From: G963717155 sp963717155
GTDB lineage: Bacteria; Actinomycetota; Thermoleophilia; Gaiellales; JALYLC01
Length of the DNA: 64,000 nt
Reading direction: 5' to 3'
Assembly (NCBI GenBank): GCA_963717155.1
Contig: OY970326.1
Coordinates: 2,108,001-2,172,000, forward strand
Notes under the pieces: model-generated
Told to the model about the DNA's origin: nothing
What the model saw: the letters and a program-made list of their open reading frames with translations, nothing else
The model's database searches: none
Position numbers and translations under genes: made by a program
Part shown: in pieces, positions 45,963 through 54,731 of the stretch
How positions within the stretch are numbered: the first letter of the stretch is position 1
How the letters are laid out: every line of letters begins with the position of its first letter

Positions 45963-47165
45963 CTAGCGCACCCGGTCGACCTCGTAGCCTCTGCGCCGGA
46001 GGGTCTCCAGCACCTCGGCGCAGTGGTCGCGGTCGCGCGTCTCGAGCGTGAGCTCGACCTCGACGTCGGTCACGCCCAGCGCGATCCCCTCGCGGTGGTG
46101 CTCGACGTCGACGATGTTGATGCGGTCCTCCGCGAGGTGCCCGAGCAGGACGCCCAGCGATCCGGGACGGTCGAGGATCTTCGTGCGGCAGACGAGGTAG
46201 CGGCCGCCCGACGTCAGGCCATGCCGCACGACCGCCTGCAGGAGCGCGGCGTCGATGTTCCCGCCCGAGAGCACGCAGACGACCGTCCGCCCGGTCACGG
46301 GGATGCGGCCCGCGAGCAGCGCGGCCAGCCCGACCGCGCCCGCACCCTCGACGACGAGCTTCGCCCGTTCGAGCAGCGACACCATCGCCGACACGATCTC
46401 GTCCTCGCCGACCTCGACGATGTCGTCGACGAGGTCCCGGATCAGGGGGAACGTCACCGCGCCCGGGCGTTTGACGGCGATGCCGTCGGCGATCGTCCGC
46501 GAGGTGAGCGCGTCGCTCGGGGACCCGGCGCGGAGCGACGCACGGAAGGCGGCGCAACCGGACGCCTGCACGCCGACGATGCGGCACGACGGCCGCAGCG
46601 CACGGAGCGCGATCGCGACGCCCGACAGCAGGCCTCCGCCACCGAGCGGCACGACGACCACATCGGCGCCCGGCACGTCCTCTGCGATCTCGAGCCCGAC
46701 CGTGCCCTGTCCCGCCACCACGTGCTCGTCGTCGAACGCCGAGATGAACGGGCGCTCGCCGGCATCGCGACGGGCCGCGGCCTGAGCCTCGTCGAACGAG
46801 TCGCCCTCGAGCACCACCTCGGCGCCGTAGCCGCGCGTCGCCGCCTGTTTCGAGAGCGGCGCGTCGATCGGCATGTACACGGTGGCGCGAACGCCGAGCG
46901 AGCGCGCGGCGAACGCCACGCCCTGGGCGTGGTTGCCCGCGCTCGAGGTCACGACCCCTGCGGCCCGTTGCGCGCCGCTGAGGTGAGCGAGGCAGTTCGT
47001 CGCTCCGCGGATCTTGAACGAGCCGGTCTTCTGCAGGTTCTCCGCCTTGAGCAGCACCGTGCCGCCGGTCGCATCGGAGAACGTGCGGGAGTCGAGGATC
47101 GGCGTGTGCAGCGTGACGCCCGCAAGCCGCTCGCGCGCCGCGCGTATCTCGTCGAGACCGACCAC
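45963..47165 (-). CDS. ilvA: threonine dehydratase with ACT domain
   Basis: PLP enzyme converting threonine to 2-oxobutanoate. The 400 residues hold the catalytic domain with Lys51 in KTGSFKIRGATN, SAGNHAQG, PLGGGGLLSG and CVLSGGNID. The C-terminal 75 residues form an ACT-like domain (RPGSLGVLLGHLAEDRINI). This length fits the shorter, catabolic-type enzymes (TdcB/IlvA with one ACT). TAGCCT at 47172-47177 (minus strand) ends 6 nt before the GTG. Confidence 0.93.
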   Translation of the reverse strand: MVGLDEIRAARERLAGVTLHTPILDSRTFSDATGGTVLLKAENLQKTGSFKIRGATNCLAHLSGAQRAAGVVTSSAGNHAQGVAFAARSLGVRATVYMPIDAPLSKQAATRGYGAEVVLEGDSFDEAQAAARRDAGERPFISAFDDEHVVAGQGTVGLEIAEDVPGADVVVVPLGGGGLLSGVAIALRALRPSCRIVGVQASGCAAFRASLRAGSPSDALTSRTIADGIAVKRPGAVTFPLIRDLVDDIVEVGEDEIVSAMVSLLERAKLVVEGAGAVGLAALLAGRIPVTGRTVVCVLSGGNIDAALLQAVVRHGLTSGGRYLVCRTKILDRPGSLGVLLGHLAEDRINIVDVEHHREGIALGVTDVEVELTLETRDRDHCAEVLETLRRRGYEVDRVR

Positions 47166-47174
47166 ATGCGCAGG

Positions 47175-48170
47175 CTACGCGCTGCTCTGACTCTTGATGC
47201 CGTACACCCGTTCGAGCACCTCGCCGACCGCGCGCAGCGGATCGACCTCGCGCGACGCGACACGGGCGAGGAGATCGCGCAGGTCGTCGCGCCCGGCGAC
47301 GGTGTCTGCGAGCCCTCGGGCAGCGCGCGCAGCCGCCAGACCGAGCACCTCGCGCTCGAGGCCCAGCCGACGCCGCTCCGCGAGCGCACCCGAGCGCTCG
47401 AGCACGTCGCGCCGCTCGACGATCGCCTGCCACATCGCCTCGATGCCGTCGCCGGTCTGCGCGCTCGTCTCCACGAGCCCGGGTCGCCGCTCCGGCTCGG
47501 CAAGCCGCAGCACCTGAACCAGCTCGGAGCGCGCCGCGCGCGCGGCGGGAAGATCGGACTTGTTCAGGACCACGAGATCCGGGATCTCCATGATGCCCGC
47601 CTTGAGCGCCTGGATCGAGTCGCCGGATCCCGGCATCAGGACGAGCGCGACGACGTCGGCGAGCGTTGCGATCGCGACCTCCGACTGGCCCACGCCCACG
47701 GTCTCGTACAGCACGACATCGCGGCCCGACGCGTCGATCACGAGGCCGGCCTGCAGCGTCGCCTCGGCGATTCCTCCGAGCGTCCCGCGCGTTCCCATGG
47801 AGCGGATGTAGACACCCGGGTCGACGTAGTGCTCCGCGAGCCGGATGCGATCTCCGAGGAGCGCACCGCGGGTGAAGGGACTCGTCGGATCGACCGACAG
47901 CACGCCAACGGTCAGCCCGAGCGTCCGGAGGTGCCCGCAGAGCGCGGAGACGAGGGTCGACTTGCCCGAGCCCGGCGGGCCGGTGAGGCCGATGTGCGCC
48001 GCGCGTCCCGTGTGCGGAAAGACGAGCGCCATCAGCTCGGCGCCCCGGGGATCCGAGTCCTCGAGCAGGCTGATCGCACGCGCGACGGCTCGCCGGTCGC
48101 CCTCGAGGACACGACGTGCGAGCTCGACCGGGTCACCCGCCCGGCGGCGACCGTCGGCCTGGCGGGTCAC
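47175..48170 (-). CDS. meaB: methylmalonyl-CoA mutase-associated GTPase MeaB
   Basis: G3E-family GTPase that guards B12-dependent mutases and helps load adenosylcobalamin. About 331 residues. Walker A is GLTGPPGSGKST (61-72), then VLSVDPTSPFTRGALLGDRI, VLYETVGVGQSEV and LNKSDLP. The GTG start overlaps the stop of the upstream membrane-protein gene as GTGA. The mutase subunit and PduO encoded at 23-26 kb are its functional partners, although it is not next to them. Confidence 0.95.
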   Translation of the reverse strand: MTRQADGRRRAGDPVELARRVLEGDRRAVARAISLLEDSDPRGAELMALVFPHTGRAAHIGLTGPPGSGKSTLVSALCGHLRTLGLTVGVLSVDPTSPFTRGALLGDRIRLAEHYVDPGVYIRSMGTRGTLGGIAEATLQAGLVIDASGRDVVLYETVGVGQSEVAIATLADVVALVLMPGSGDSIQALKAGIMEIPDLVVLNKSDLPAARAARSELVQVLRLAEPERRPGLVETSAQTGDGIEAMWQAIVERRDVLERSGALAERRRLGLEREVLGLAAARAARGLADTVAGRDDLRDLLARVASREVDPLRAVGEVLERVYGIKSQSSA

Positions 48171-48925
48171 GTCCGGCCGATCGTGTGGGTCCGGAGCCAC
48201 GCACCTGCTCCCACGACAGCGAACAGCACGCCGGCAGCCCACTCGAGCCACGAGGCGCCCGCGAGCAGGCCCAACGAGAAGAGACCGAGCGCCGCGAGTC
48301 CGATCGCGGGCAACCGGAGCGCGTCTGCAGTGGCCGGTCGCACGCGCATCGCGATGACCGCGCCGAGCGTGCCCCCGACTCCCGCGAGGATCCCGATCCA
48401 CGCCCGGTACGGGGCGGTCGAGGGGTCTGCGCTGCCTCCGGGAAGCGGCACATGGTGCACCACCTGCGCGAGTCCGATCCCACCGGCGACCAGGACGAAC
48501 AGTGTGCCGAAGGCGACGGTGCCCACGAGCGCCGGTGATGGCGGTTGCGAGCGGACCGGTGACGGGGCCGGCGGGGGTGCGGGTGAAGGAGCCGCCGGAG
48601 CCGCGGGTGAAGGAGCGCCGCTGTCGCCCGGCTCGCTCCTCGGCCGCGTGTTCCCGGCGCGCGCCGCCCGGCGCGCTGCCCCGAGACCGTGCAGATCGGC
48701 GAGCTCGAACTCGATCGCGCGAGCGGCAACATCGAGCGGAAGCTCGAGCAATCCCTCGGCGTCGCGCTGGGCGAGGAACACGTCCGAGTCGGCAAGCTCG
48801 CCCCGCGCGGTCAGCGAGCCGGCCCATGCCCACCAGGCCGCGAGGAGCCGGCGTACCGCGGTCGGGTCTTCCAGGCCGAGTCTCGCCGCAACGCGAAGAA
48901 CGCTCGCCTCGGGGTCGGCTGCCAC
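48167..48925 (-). CDS. hypothetical multi-pass membrane protein
   Basis: A 252-residue protein not matched to a family. Residues 1-90 are soluble and helical (EDPTAVRRLLAAWWAWAG, a possible small helical domain). Residues 91-125 are a Ser/Pro/Ala-rich linker, followed by four hydrophobic helices and a short basic end. The GTG start has TATCGT (48934-48939, minus strand) 8 nt upstream. Its stop overlaps meaB, so the two are co-translated. Confidence 0.65.
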   Translation of the reverse strand: MAADPEASVLRVAARLGLEDPTAVRRLLAAWWAWAGSLTARGELADSDVFLAQRDAEGLLELPLDVAARAIEFELADLHGLGAARRAARAGNTRPRSEPGDSGAPSPAAPAAPSPAPPPAPSPVRSQPPSPALVGTVAFGTLFVLVAGGIGLAQVVHHVPLPGGSADPSTAPYRAWIGILAGVGGTLGAVIAMRVRPATADALRLPAIGLAALGLFSLGLLAGASWLEWAAGVLFAVVGAGAWLRTHTIGRT

Positions 48926-48933
48926 GGACTCTC

Positions 48934-48943
48934 ACGATACCAT
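48934..48943. promoter_or_regulatory. overlapping divergent -10 elements
   Basis: TATCGT read on the minus strand (48934-48939) and TACCAT on the plus strand (48938-48943) share two bases and end 8 and 7 nt before the two divergent GTG starts. Only 25 bp separate the genes, so both transcripts would be leaderless and the two polymerases would compete. Confidence 0.55.
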
Positions 48944-48950
48944 TCGCCGC

Positions 48951-49619
48951 GTGCCGCGCCTTCGCGACGTGCCGCTGTTTCCGCTCGGCATCGTCCTACT
49001 GCCGGGCGAGGTGCTGCCGCTGCATATCTTCGAGCCGCGCTACCGCGAGCTCGTCGCACGCTGCCTCGCCGGCCCGGAGCCGTTCTGCATCGTGCATGCG
49101 GACGACGAGGGCCTGCGAGAGGTCGGCTGCCTCGCCGTCGGGCTCGAGGTCGTCGAGCGATTCGACGACGGACGCCTGAGCATCGTCGTGACGGGCGGAG
49201 AGCCACTGCAGATCCAGCGGGTGGACGAGGAGGCGCACGCCTACCTCGCGGCCGACGGCGTCACGATCGAGGACGACGAGGAGCTCGCGACCGACGAGGC
49301 CGTCGAGGAGGCGCTCGACGCCTACCGCGAGCTGGTCGATGTCGCCGAAGGGGGCGAGGGCCCTCCGGAGCCGGAGGCCGGACCGAGGCTGTCCTACGAG
49401 ATCGCGGGACGCATCGACTTCGGCCCCGAGGTCAAGCAGCGGCTGCTCGAGGTGCGCTCGGAGCCCACGCGCCTGCACGAGGTCGTCGAGCTCGTCGTAC
49501 GAGCGACACGGGCCGTGCGCACCGCCAGCGCGGTCAGCGCGCGGGCCCGTACGAACGGCCGGGTAAGCCCGCCGGAAGAGGTCGACGCCGGCGAGACGCC
49601 ACCATCCGACGATGAGTAG
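48951..49619 (+). CDS. Lon N-terminal (LON substrate-binding) domain protein
   Basis: A 222-residue protein that is mostly a LON substrate-binding domain: LRDVPLFPLGIVLLPGEVLP, LHIFEPRYRELVARCL, CLAVGLEVVERFDDGRLSIV and the helical end with VKQRLLEV. No AAA+ or protease part is present, as usual for this family. Residues 195-222 are an acidic, disordered tail. Proposed to bind substrates for proteolysis; this is inference. Confidence 0.88.
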   Translation: MPRLRDVPLFPLGIVLLPGEVLPLHIFEPRYRELVARCLAGPEPFCIVHADDEGLREVGCLAVGLEVVERFDDGRLSIVVTGGEPLQIQRVDEEAHAYLAADGVTIEDDEELATDEAVEEALDAYRELVDVAEGGEGPPEPEAGPRLSYEIAGRIDFGPEVKQRLLEVRSEPTRLHEVVELVVRATRAVRTASAVSARARTNGRVSPPEEVDAGETPPSDDE

Positions 49620-49826
49620 TGCGGACGTCGTTTGTAACCGGTAGTATCTATCGAAGCCTCCAGGCGCGCGCACGCTGAGGATCCGGCAACCCCACCCCTC
49701 GAGCAAGGCGGTCGGGAACTGGACGATCGGCACCGGTGGTCGGACCGGCAGCACCTGGACGGGAGGTCGAGCGAGCACGCGGGAACCGGCGATTCTGCGG
49801 GATGCGAATCCCACCGTCTTCATCTG
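49620..49826. other. intergenic region without a recognised gene
   Basis: This 207-bp gap lies between the convergent Lon-N and gamma-glutamyltransferase genes. It contains GC-rich partial inverted repeats, but no strong terminator hairpin, coding frame or known RNA motif could be supported. Confidence 0.5.
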
Positions 49827-51443
49827 CTAACCGCGGCTCGCTCCCTCTCTCCCGTTCGATCGCAGGCCGACCACCTCGCCGGCACCCCCGCGTCGCGGGT
49901 CGCCGGCTGCCTCGAGGCGCCCGTCCGGGTGGGCGGCGACAGCCTGCGCGCCTCCGAAGTAGAGGTTGCGCCCGGGCCAGCGCACGACATCCTCGCCTGC
50001 CTCGACCAGGGCGTCTAGCACCGCTGCCGGAAAGCCTCCCTCGCAGTCGAGCAGCGCACCTTCGGGGTGGATGCGGGGTGCCTCGACTGCCTCGGGCAGC
50101 GTCAGACGCCCGTCCAGGGCACGCGTCAGGACCTGCGTGACCGCCGACCGGATCCGGCTGGATCCGGAGCTTCCGACCACGAGGCGGATGCGGCCGTCGC
50201 CTCCGAGCACGATGGTCGGCGACATCATGCTCGTGATGCGATCGCCGGGGCGCAGGACGTGCGCAGCGAGCGCGAGGTCGCCCTCGCCGAGCATGTTGTT
50301 CAGGTGGACGCCACTGTCTCCGGCGAACCAACCCGAGCCGCAGCCGGTCGAGCATGTCATCGAGGCCGCCCCACCCACCGAGTCGATCACGCTGACGTGG
50401 GTCGTGCCCCGCGCAGCCGGCGGCTCGACTGCGCGCACGCCCGGCGTCGAGGCCGCCGCAGCGATCAGCGCGTCGTCGAGCACGAGCGCCCTGGCCCCTC
50501 CGCGGTACAGGGCCCGCTCGAAGCCGGCGCCGCGCTGCGCCTGTGCCGATCGCAGCGCGTGCGCGAGCTCGAGCAGGGCCGGCGGTGAGAGTGGATCGCC
50601 CTGTGGGCCGAGCCGCTCGAGCACGCTGAGCGAGTGGGCGATCAGAACGCCTCCGGACGACGGCGGAGGATTGGTCAGCACGCGCGTCCCGGCGTACTGT
50701 GCCCGCACCGGGCGCCGGGCGACCACGCGGTACGCCGCGAGGTCGGGGGCCGTCAGCGGGCCGCCCTCGGCGGCCTGGGACTCGGCGATCACGCGGGCCG
50801 TGTGGCCCGTCGAGAACTCCGCAGCGCCATGCTCGGCATACCGCTCGAGCGTCGCAGCAAGATGCGCGTTCCGCACCACGTCGCCCTCGACGAGCATCCT
50901 GCCCTCCGGCCCGAAGACCTCGGCCGCAGACGGCCGGCGGCGCAGAAGCGGGTCGAGGATCGCAAAGAGGTCGGCCTGACCGCGATTGAGCGTGGCGCCC
51001 GTGCGGGCGAGCCGGATCGCAGGCTGCACCAGCTCGGACCATGGCAGCCGGCCCGCGCGCCGATGCGCCTCGTACACCCCGACCGCCACGCCCGGTACCG
51101 CACACGAGCCTGGACCGACGAGGAAGAGCTGCGTGGTCGTGCCGAACTCGACGCGGAGCTCCTCCAGTGGCGCGAGCGGCCGACCCGTCGCACCGAGACC
51201 CGGAACGGCGGTGAAGAAGTCGTAGGCCACCGCGCTGCGGCGCCGCGGATCGTGCACGAGCATGAACCCGCCGCCGCCCGGTCCTGCGACGGTCGGCTCG
51301 GCGATCCACGAGGCGATCCCGGCGGCGACGCACGCGTCGACCGCGTTGCCGCCCGCGGCGAGCACGTCGGCCCCGACCCGGACGGTCTCAGGATGCCCGG
51401 CCGCAATCGCACCCCCGGACAGGGGTGGCGGCGTCCGGCGCAT
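49827..51443 (-). CDS. ggt: gamma-glutamyltransferase family protein
   Basis: N-terminal nucleophile hydrolase that cleaves gamma-glutamyl bonds, for example in glutathione or gamma-glutamyl peptides. The 538 residues show GGNAVDACVAAGI, GPGGGGFMLVHD, NPPPSSGGVLIAH, the autoprocessing Thr in RGTTHVSVID and SMMSPTIVL. No signal peptide is visible, unlike most GGTs, so a cytoplasmic acylase-like role is possible. The ATG lies 6 nt after ftsZ on the same strand. Confidence 0.9.
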   Translation of the reverse strand: MRRTPPPLSGGAIAAGHPETVRVGADVLAAGGNAVDACVAAGIASWIAEPTVAGPGGGGFMLVHDPRRRSAVAYDFFTAVPGLGATGRPLAPLEELRVEFGTTTQLFLVGPGSCAVPGVAVGVYEAHRRAGRLPWSELVQPAIRLARTGATLNRGQADLFAILDPLLRRRPSAAEVFGPEGRMLVEGDVVRNAHLAATLERYAEHGAAEFSTGHTARVIAESQAAEGGPLTAPDLAAYRVVARRPVRAQYAGTRVLTNPPPSSGGVLIAHSLSVLERLGPQGDPLSPPALLELAHALRSAQAQRGAGFERALYRGGARALVLDDALIAAAASTPGVRAVEPPAARGTTHVSVIDSVGGAASMTCSTGCGSGWFAGDSGVHLNNMLGEGDLALAAHVLRPGDRITSMMSPTIVLGGDGRIRLVVGSSGSSRIRSAVTQVLTRALDGRLTLPEAVEAPRIHPEGALLDCEGGFPAAVLDALVEAGEDVVRWPGRNLYFGGAQAVAAHPDGRLEAAGDPRRGGAGEVVGLRSNGREGASRG

Positions 51444-51449
51444 CAGCCC

Positions 51450-52709
51450 TTATCCGCGCAGGAACGGGGGCACGTCGAGGTCGTCCGGGACCTCGAACTT
51501 CGGGGCGTTCGTCGGGGCGCGGTCGCCGCGCCAGCTGATGCCGGACGACTCCTGTCGCTCGCGCTCCTCGGCGCCATCGAAGCCGGTTGCGATCACGGTC
51601 ACCCAGAACTGGCCCGTCAGGTCGGGATCGACGGACGCGCCGAAGATGATGTTCGCATCGCCCGTCGCGGCCTCGCGGACCACCGCCGCCGCCTCGGTCA
51701 CCTCGACCAGGCCGAGGTCGTCGCCGCCGGCGATCGACAGCACGATCCCGCTGGCGCCGTGGATGTCGCGCTCGAGCAGCGGCGAGGCGATCGCGCGCTT
51801 GGCCGCGTCGACTCCGCGCGTCGCGCCGCTCGCCATCCCGATGCCCATCAGCGCGTTGCCCGATCCCTGCATCACCGTCCGCACGTCGGCGAAGTCGAGG
51901 TTGATCAGGCCGGGGCGTGTGATCAGGTCGCAGATGCCCTGAACGCCCTGCCGCAGCACGTCGTCGGCCACGCGGAACGCGTCGAGCATCGACGTGCCCC
52001 GGTCGAGCACCTGCAGCAGCCGTTCGTTCGGCACCACGATGACCGTGTCGACCTCGCTCGCCAGCCGCTCGAGACCGAGATCGGCGGCGGTCTGGCGCCG
52101 CGAGCCCTCGAATCCGAACGGCATCGTGACGATCGCGACCGTCAGGGCACCGAGCTCGCGGGCGAGCCGCGCCACGATCGGCGCCGCGCCACTGCCCGTG
52201 CCACCGCCTTCGCCGACGGCCACGAACACCATGTCGGAGCCGCGAAGCGCCTCACGCAGGCGATCGCTCCCCGCCTCGGCGACCCGTCGTCCGAGGTCGG
52301 AGTCGCCTCCGGCACCGAGGCCGCGCGTCTGCTCGCGGCCGAGCGCGACCTTGACGCTCGCGTCGGACATGGCGAGCTGCTGCGCGTCCGTGTTGACGGC
52401 GACGAACTCGACGCCGCGCAGGTCGGTCTCGATCATGCGCGCGATGGCGTTCAGGCCCGCGCCACCCACGCCGACGACGCGGATGCTCGCGAGGTAGCTC
52501 GACGCCGCGCGCGCTGCGGGCGTGAAGGGAAGCGCATCGCGCACCGGCAACGGCGTCGGCGGCGGCAGAGGCTCCTCGTCGGGCTCGACGGGAGCTGCCA
52601 GCGGCACCACCGCTGCCTGCGGGGGCTCTGCAGCCTCGGCGGCCTCATCCGTCGCGCGAAAGAGGTCGGCAAGCGGCCCCTCGCGCATGCTAGCTCGCCG
52701 CTTGCTCAT
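51450..52709 (-). CDS. ftsZ: cell division GTPase FtsZ
   Basis: Tubulin homologue forming the division ring. The 419 residues have an unusual acidic/Pro-rich N-terminal extension of about 75 residues before IRVVGVGGAGLNAIARMIE. The GTP-binding loop reads GEGGGTGSGAAP, and the T7/H7 region, PNERLLQV, and NLDFADVRTVM follow. The C-terminal peptide is DDLDVPPFLRG. ATG 52709 is supported by GAGGAGG 9 nt upstream and overlaps parA by 20 nt. It lies outside a division/cell-wall cluster. Confidence 0.93.
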   Translation of the reverse strand: MSKRRASMREGPLADLFRATDEAAEAAEPPQAAVVPLAAPVEPDEEPLPPPTPLPVRDALPFTPAARAASSYLASIRVVGVGGAGLNAIARMIETDLRGVEFVAVNTDAQQLAMSDASVKVALGREQTRGLGAGGDSDLGRRVAEAGSDRLREALRGSDMVFVAVGEGGGTGSGAAPIVARLARELGALTVAIVTMPFGFEGSRRQTAADLGLERLASEVDTVIVVPNERLLQVLDRGTSMLDAFRVADDVLRQGVQGICDLITRPGLINLDFADVRTVMQGSGNALMGIGMASGATRGVDAAKRAIASPLLERDIHGASGIVLSIAGGDDLGLVEVTEAAAVVREAATGDANIIFGASVDPDLTGQFWVTVIATGFDGAEERERQESSGISWRGDRAPTNAPKFEVPDDLDVPPFLRG

Positions 52710-53541
52710 GAGCGAGTACCTCCTCGGCCAGGTCCCGATACGCCTGCGCGGCGGTTCCGCGCGGGTCGTAGCGAAGCACCGACTGGCCCTTCACGGGCGC
52801 CTCGGCGTAGCGCACCGTCTTGCGGATGCGTGTCTTGAAGACGAGACTCCCGAAGTTCTCCTCGAGGATCTCGACGGCCTCCTGGGCGTGCAGCAGCCGC
52901 GAGTCGAACATGGTCGGCAGGATCCCCACGATTCGCACCCTCGGATTCAGGTTCTCACGGATCATCGTGAGCGTCGCCTCGAGCTGCACGAGGCCCCGCA
53001 GTGAAAGGTACTCGCACTGGACGGGCACGATCACGCCGTCCGCGGCGGTCAGGGCGTTGATCGTGATCAGCCCGAGCGACGGCGGCGTATCGATCAGGAT
53101 GTGGTCGTACTGCCCGCGTACGGGCAGTAGCGCCTTCTCGAGCGCGCGCTCGCGGCCGATCATCGACGAGAGCGCGAGCTCCGCGCCCGCGAGGTCGATC
53201 GAGGCCACCGCGACGTCGAACTCGCTGTGCTGGACGATCTGCTCGATGGGCACCTTGTGGACGAGCACGTCGAAGATCGTGAGCTCGAGGTGCTCGGGAT
53301 CGAAGCCCTGCGACATCGTGAGATTCGACTGGGGATCGAGGTCGACCACCAGCACGCGCTCGCCGCGCTCGGTGAGCGCTGCCGCGAGGTTGACGGTGCT
53401 CGTCGTCTTGGCGACCCCGCCCTTCTGGTTGGCAAGGGCGATCACGCGGCCCAAGGCAGCTCCTTTCCGTGCGGAGCGCGGGGGGCCGGCCGGTCGGGCG
53501 GCCGGCGGGGAGCTCATGGGGGGTGCTGCGACAGGGGTCAC
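52690..53541 (-). CDS. ParA-family ATPase
   Basis: Deviant Walker ATPase of about 283 residues. A disordered Ala/Pro-rich N-terminus precedes VIALANQKGGVAKTTSTVNL (Walker A), VVDLDPQSNLT, ILIDTPPSLGLIT and PVQCEYLSLRGL, typical of chromosome-partition Soj/ParA proteins. No parB lies next to it; it is coupled instead to ftsZ (20-nt overlap) and to the upstream M48 gene. GTG 53541 gives a GTGA overlap; ATG 53517 is the alternative start. Confidence 0.9.
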   Translation of the reverse strand: MTPVAAPPMSSPPAARPAGPPRSARKGAALGRVIALANQKGGVAKTTSTVNLAAALTERGERVLVVDLDPQSNLTMSQGFDPEHLELTIFDVLVHKVPIEQIVQHSEFDVAVASIDLAGAELALSSMIGRERALEKALLPVRGQYDHILIDTPPSLGLITINALTAADGVIVPVQCEYLSLRGLVQLEATLTMIRENLNPRVRIVGILPTMFDSRLLHAQEAVEILEENFGSLVFKTRIRKTVRYAEAPVKGQSVLRYDPRGTAAQAYRDLAEEVLAHEQAAS

Positions 53542-54719
53542 GGGACGGCCATTCGCGCTGAGATGACGTTCTCCTCTAGTGTCGTACGACGCGCACGAGC
53601 GATTCGCTCGGCCGGCGTCGGATGCGAGCCCTGCAGGAGGTGGAGGATCCGCGGGGGGTCGAGCTCGGCGAGGTTGCTCCGGCAGAGGCGCTCGAGCGCC
53701 CGCGCGAACGCCTCGGGGTCGCCGGCGACGTCGAAGCCGAACGCGTCGGCCGCCCGCTCGCGCCGACGCGAGTAGGCCGCGAGGAGGACGGATGAGGGAG
53801 CGCCCGCGAGCCCGAGGCACAGGCCGAGCGCGGCGATGCCCGCGAGCGTGCGTGGGCCGCCATGTGCGAGCGAGTCGGGCAGGCGATCGACCAGCCACGC
53901 TGCGACGCCGAGCGTGACGAACGTCGAGACCGCTCCCACGGCCGCGAAGCGCCAGAGGTCGCCGGCCCGGTGGTGGCCGAGCTCGTGGCCGAGCACGGCC
54001 CGCATCTCCGCGATCGACCCGTCGCTCGCCGCGCTCTCGTCGCCGAGCAGCGTGTCCGTCAGCAGGATCCGGCGCGTCGGTCCGATCCCTGTCACGGCGG
54101 CGTTGGCCGCGGCGGTCTTCGCGCCCGCCTCGAGCACGCGGACCGATCCGACCGCGACCCCGGCCCGCGCCGCGAGCGCGAGCAGATCGTCGCGCAGCGT
54201 TCCGGGCGAGAGCGGGCGCGAGCGCAGGAACAGCGGCAGCAGCAGCACCGGGGCGAGCGCGGTCAGCACGAGCTCGAGGAGGATCGACCCCAGGGCGACG
54301 ATCACCCACCACCAGCGCGGCTCCACGTTCGCGAGCCAGACGACGATCGCGATCGCGGGCGCGCCGAGCGCGAGCGCGATCAGCCAGCCCTTTGCGCGAT
54401 CGAGCAACCAGCCGCCGGTGCCCTGGCGCGAGATCCCGACGTCGCGCGCAAGGCGGTAGCGGGCGAAGCCGAACGGCAGGAGCACGAGCTCGAAGAGACC
54501 GCCGACGACGACCGCGAATACGATCGCGTCGACGAGGAGCGGTCCGGGCACATCGAGCGCGTCGGCGATGCGCTGGCCCGCGAGCGCCACCAGCACGAGC
54601 AGCGCGAACCTGACGAGTCCCGATGCGAGACCGAGACGGCGGCGCGCCCGACCGTACGCGCGCGCTGCGCGCTGCAGGTCCGGATCCGAGGGAGGCGACG
54701 CGTCGGTCAGTGCCGGCAT
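53538..54719 (-). CDS. M48 (Ste24/HtpX-like) zinc metalloprotease
   Basis: A 393-residue membrane protease. About six transmembrane segments surround the zinc motif HELGHH, with the third ligand Glu in RRRERAADAFG. The long N-terminal membrane part and the C-terminal SHPTPAERIARA motif resemble CAAX-prenyl Ste24 proteases rather than HtpX. It probably acts in membrane protein quality control. TAGCCT ends 9 nt before the ATG. It leads the M48-parA-ftsZ-ggt run. Confidence 0.9.
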   Translation of the reverse strand: MPALTDASPPSDPDLQRAARAYGRARRRLGLASGLVRFALLVLVALAGQRIADALDVPGPLLVDAIVFAVVVGGLFELVLLPFGFARYRLARDVGISRQGTGGWLLDRAKGWLIALALGAPAIAIVVWLANVEPRWWWVIVALGSILLELVLTALAPVLLLPLFLRSRPLSPGTLRDDLLALAARAGVAVGSVRVLEAGAKTAAANAAVTGIGPTRRILLTDTLLGDESAASDGSIAEMRAVLGHELGHHRAGDLWRFAAVGAVSTFVTLGVAAWLVDRLPDSLAHGGPRTLAGIAALGLCLGLAGAPSSVLLAAYSRRRERAADAFGFDVAGDPEAFARALERLCRSNLAELDPPRILHLLQGSHPTPAERIARARRTTLEENVISARMAVP

Positions 54720-54731
54720 CGTCCCTGAAGG

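Noticed and set aside
46023..48950. Plus-strand frame that opens about 2.9 kb before the Lon-N gene
   Set aside because: Only the part from GTG 48951 matches a protein family; the rest is antisense to ilvA and meaB.
49690..49720. CCGGCAACC-like core suggesting a SAM-I riboswitch
   Set aside because: The gap lies between two convergent genes, so no gene is downstream on either strand, and the other conserved parts of the aptamer are not present.
49780..49815. T-arm-like hairpin resembling part of a tRNA
   Set aside because: No acceptor, D-arm or anticodon arm could be placed around it on either strand.
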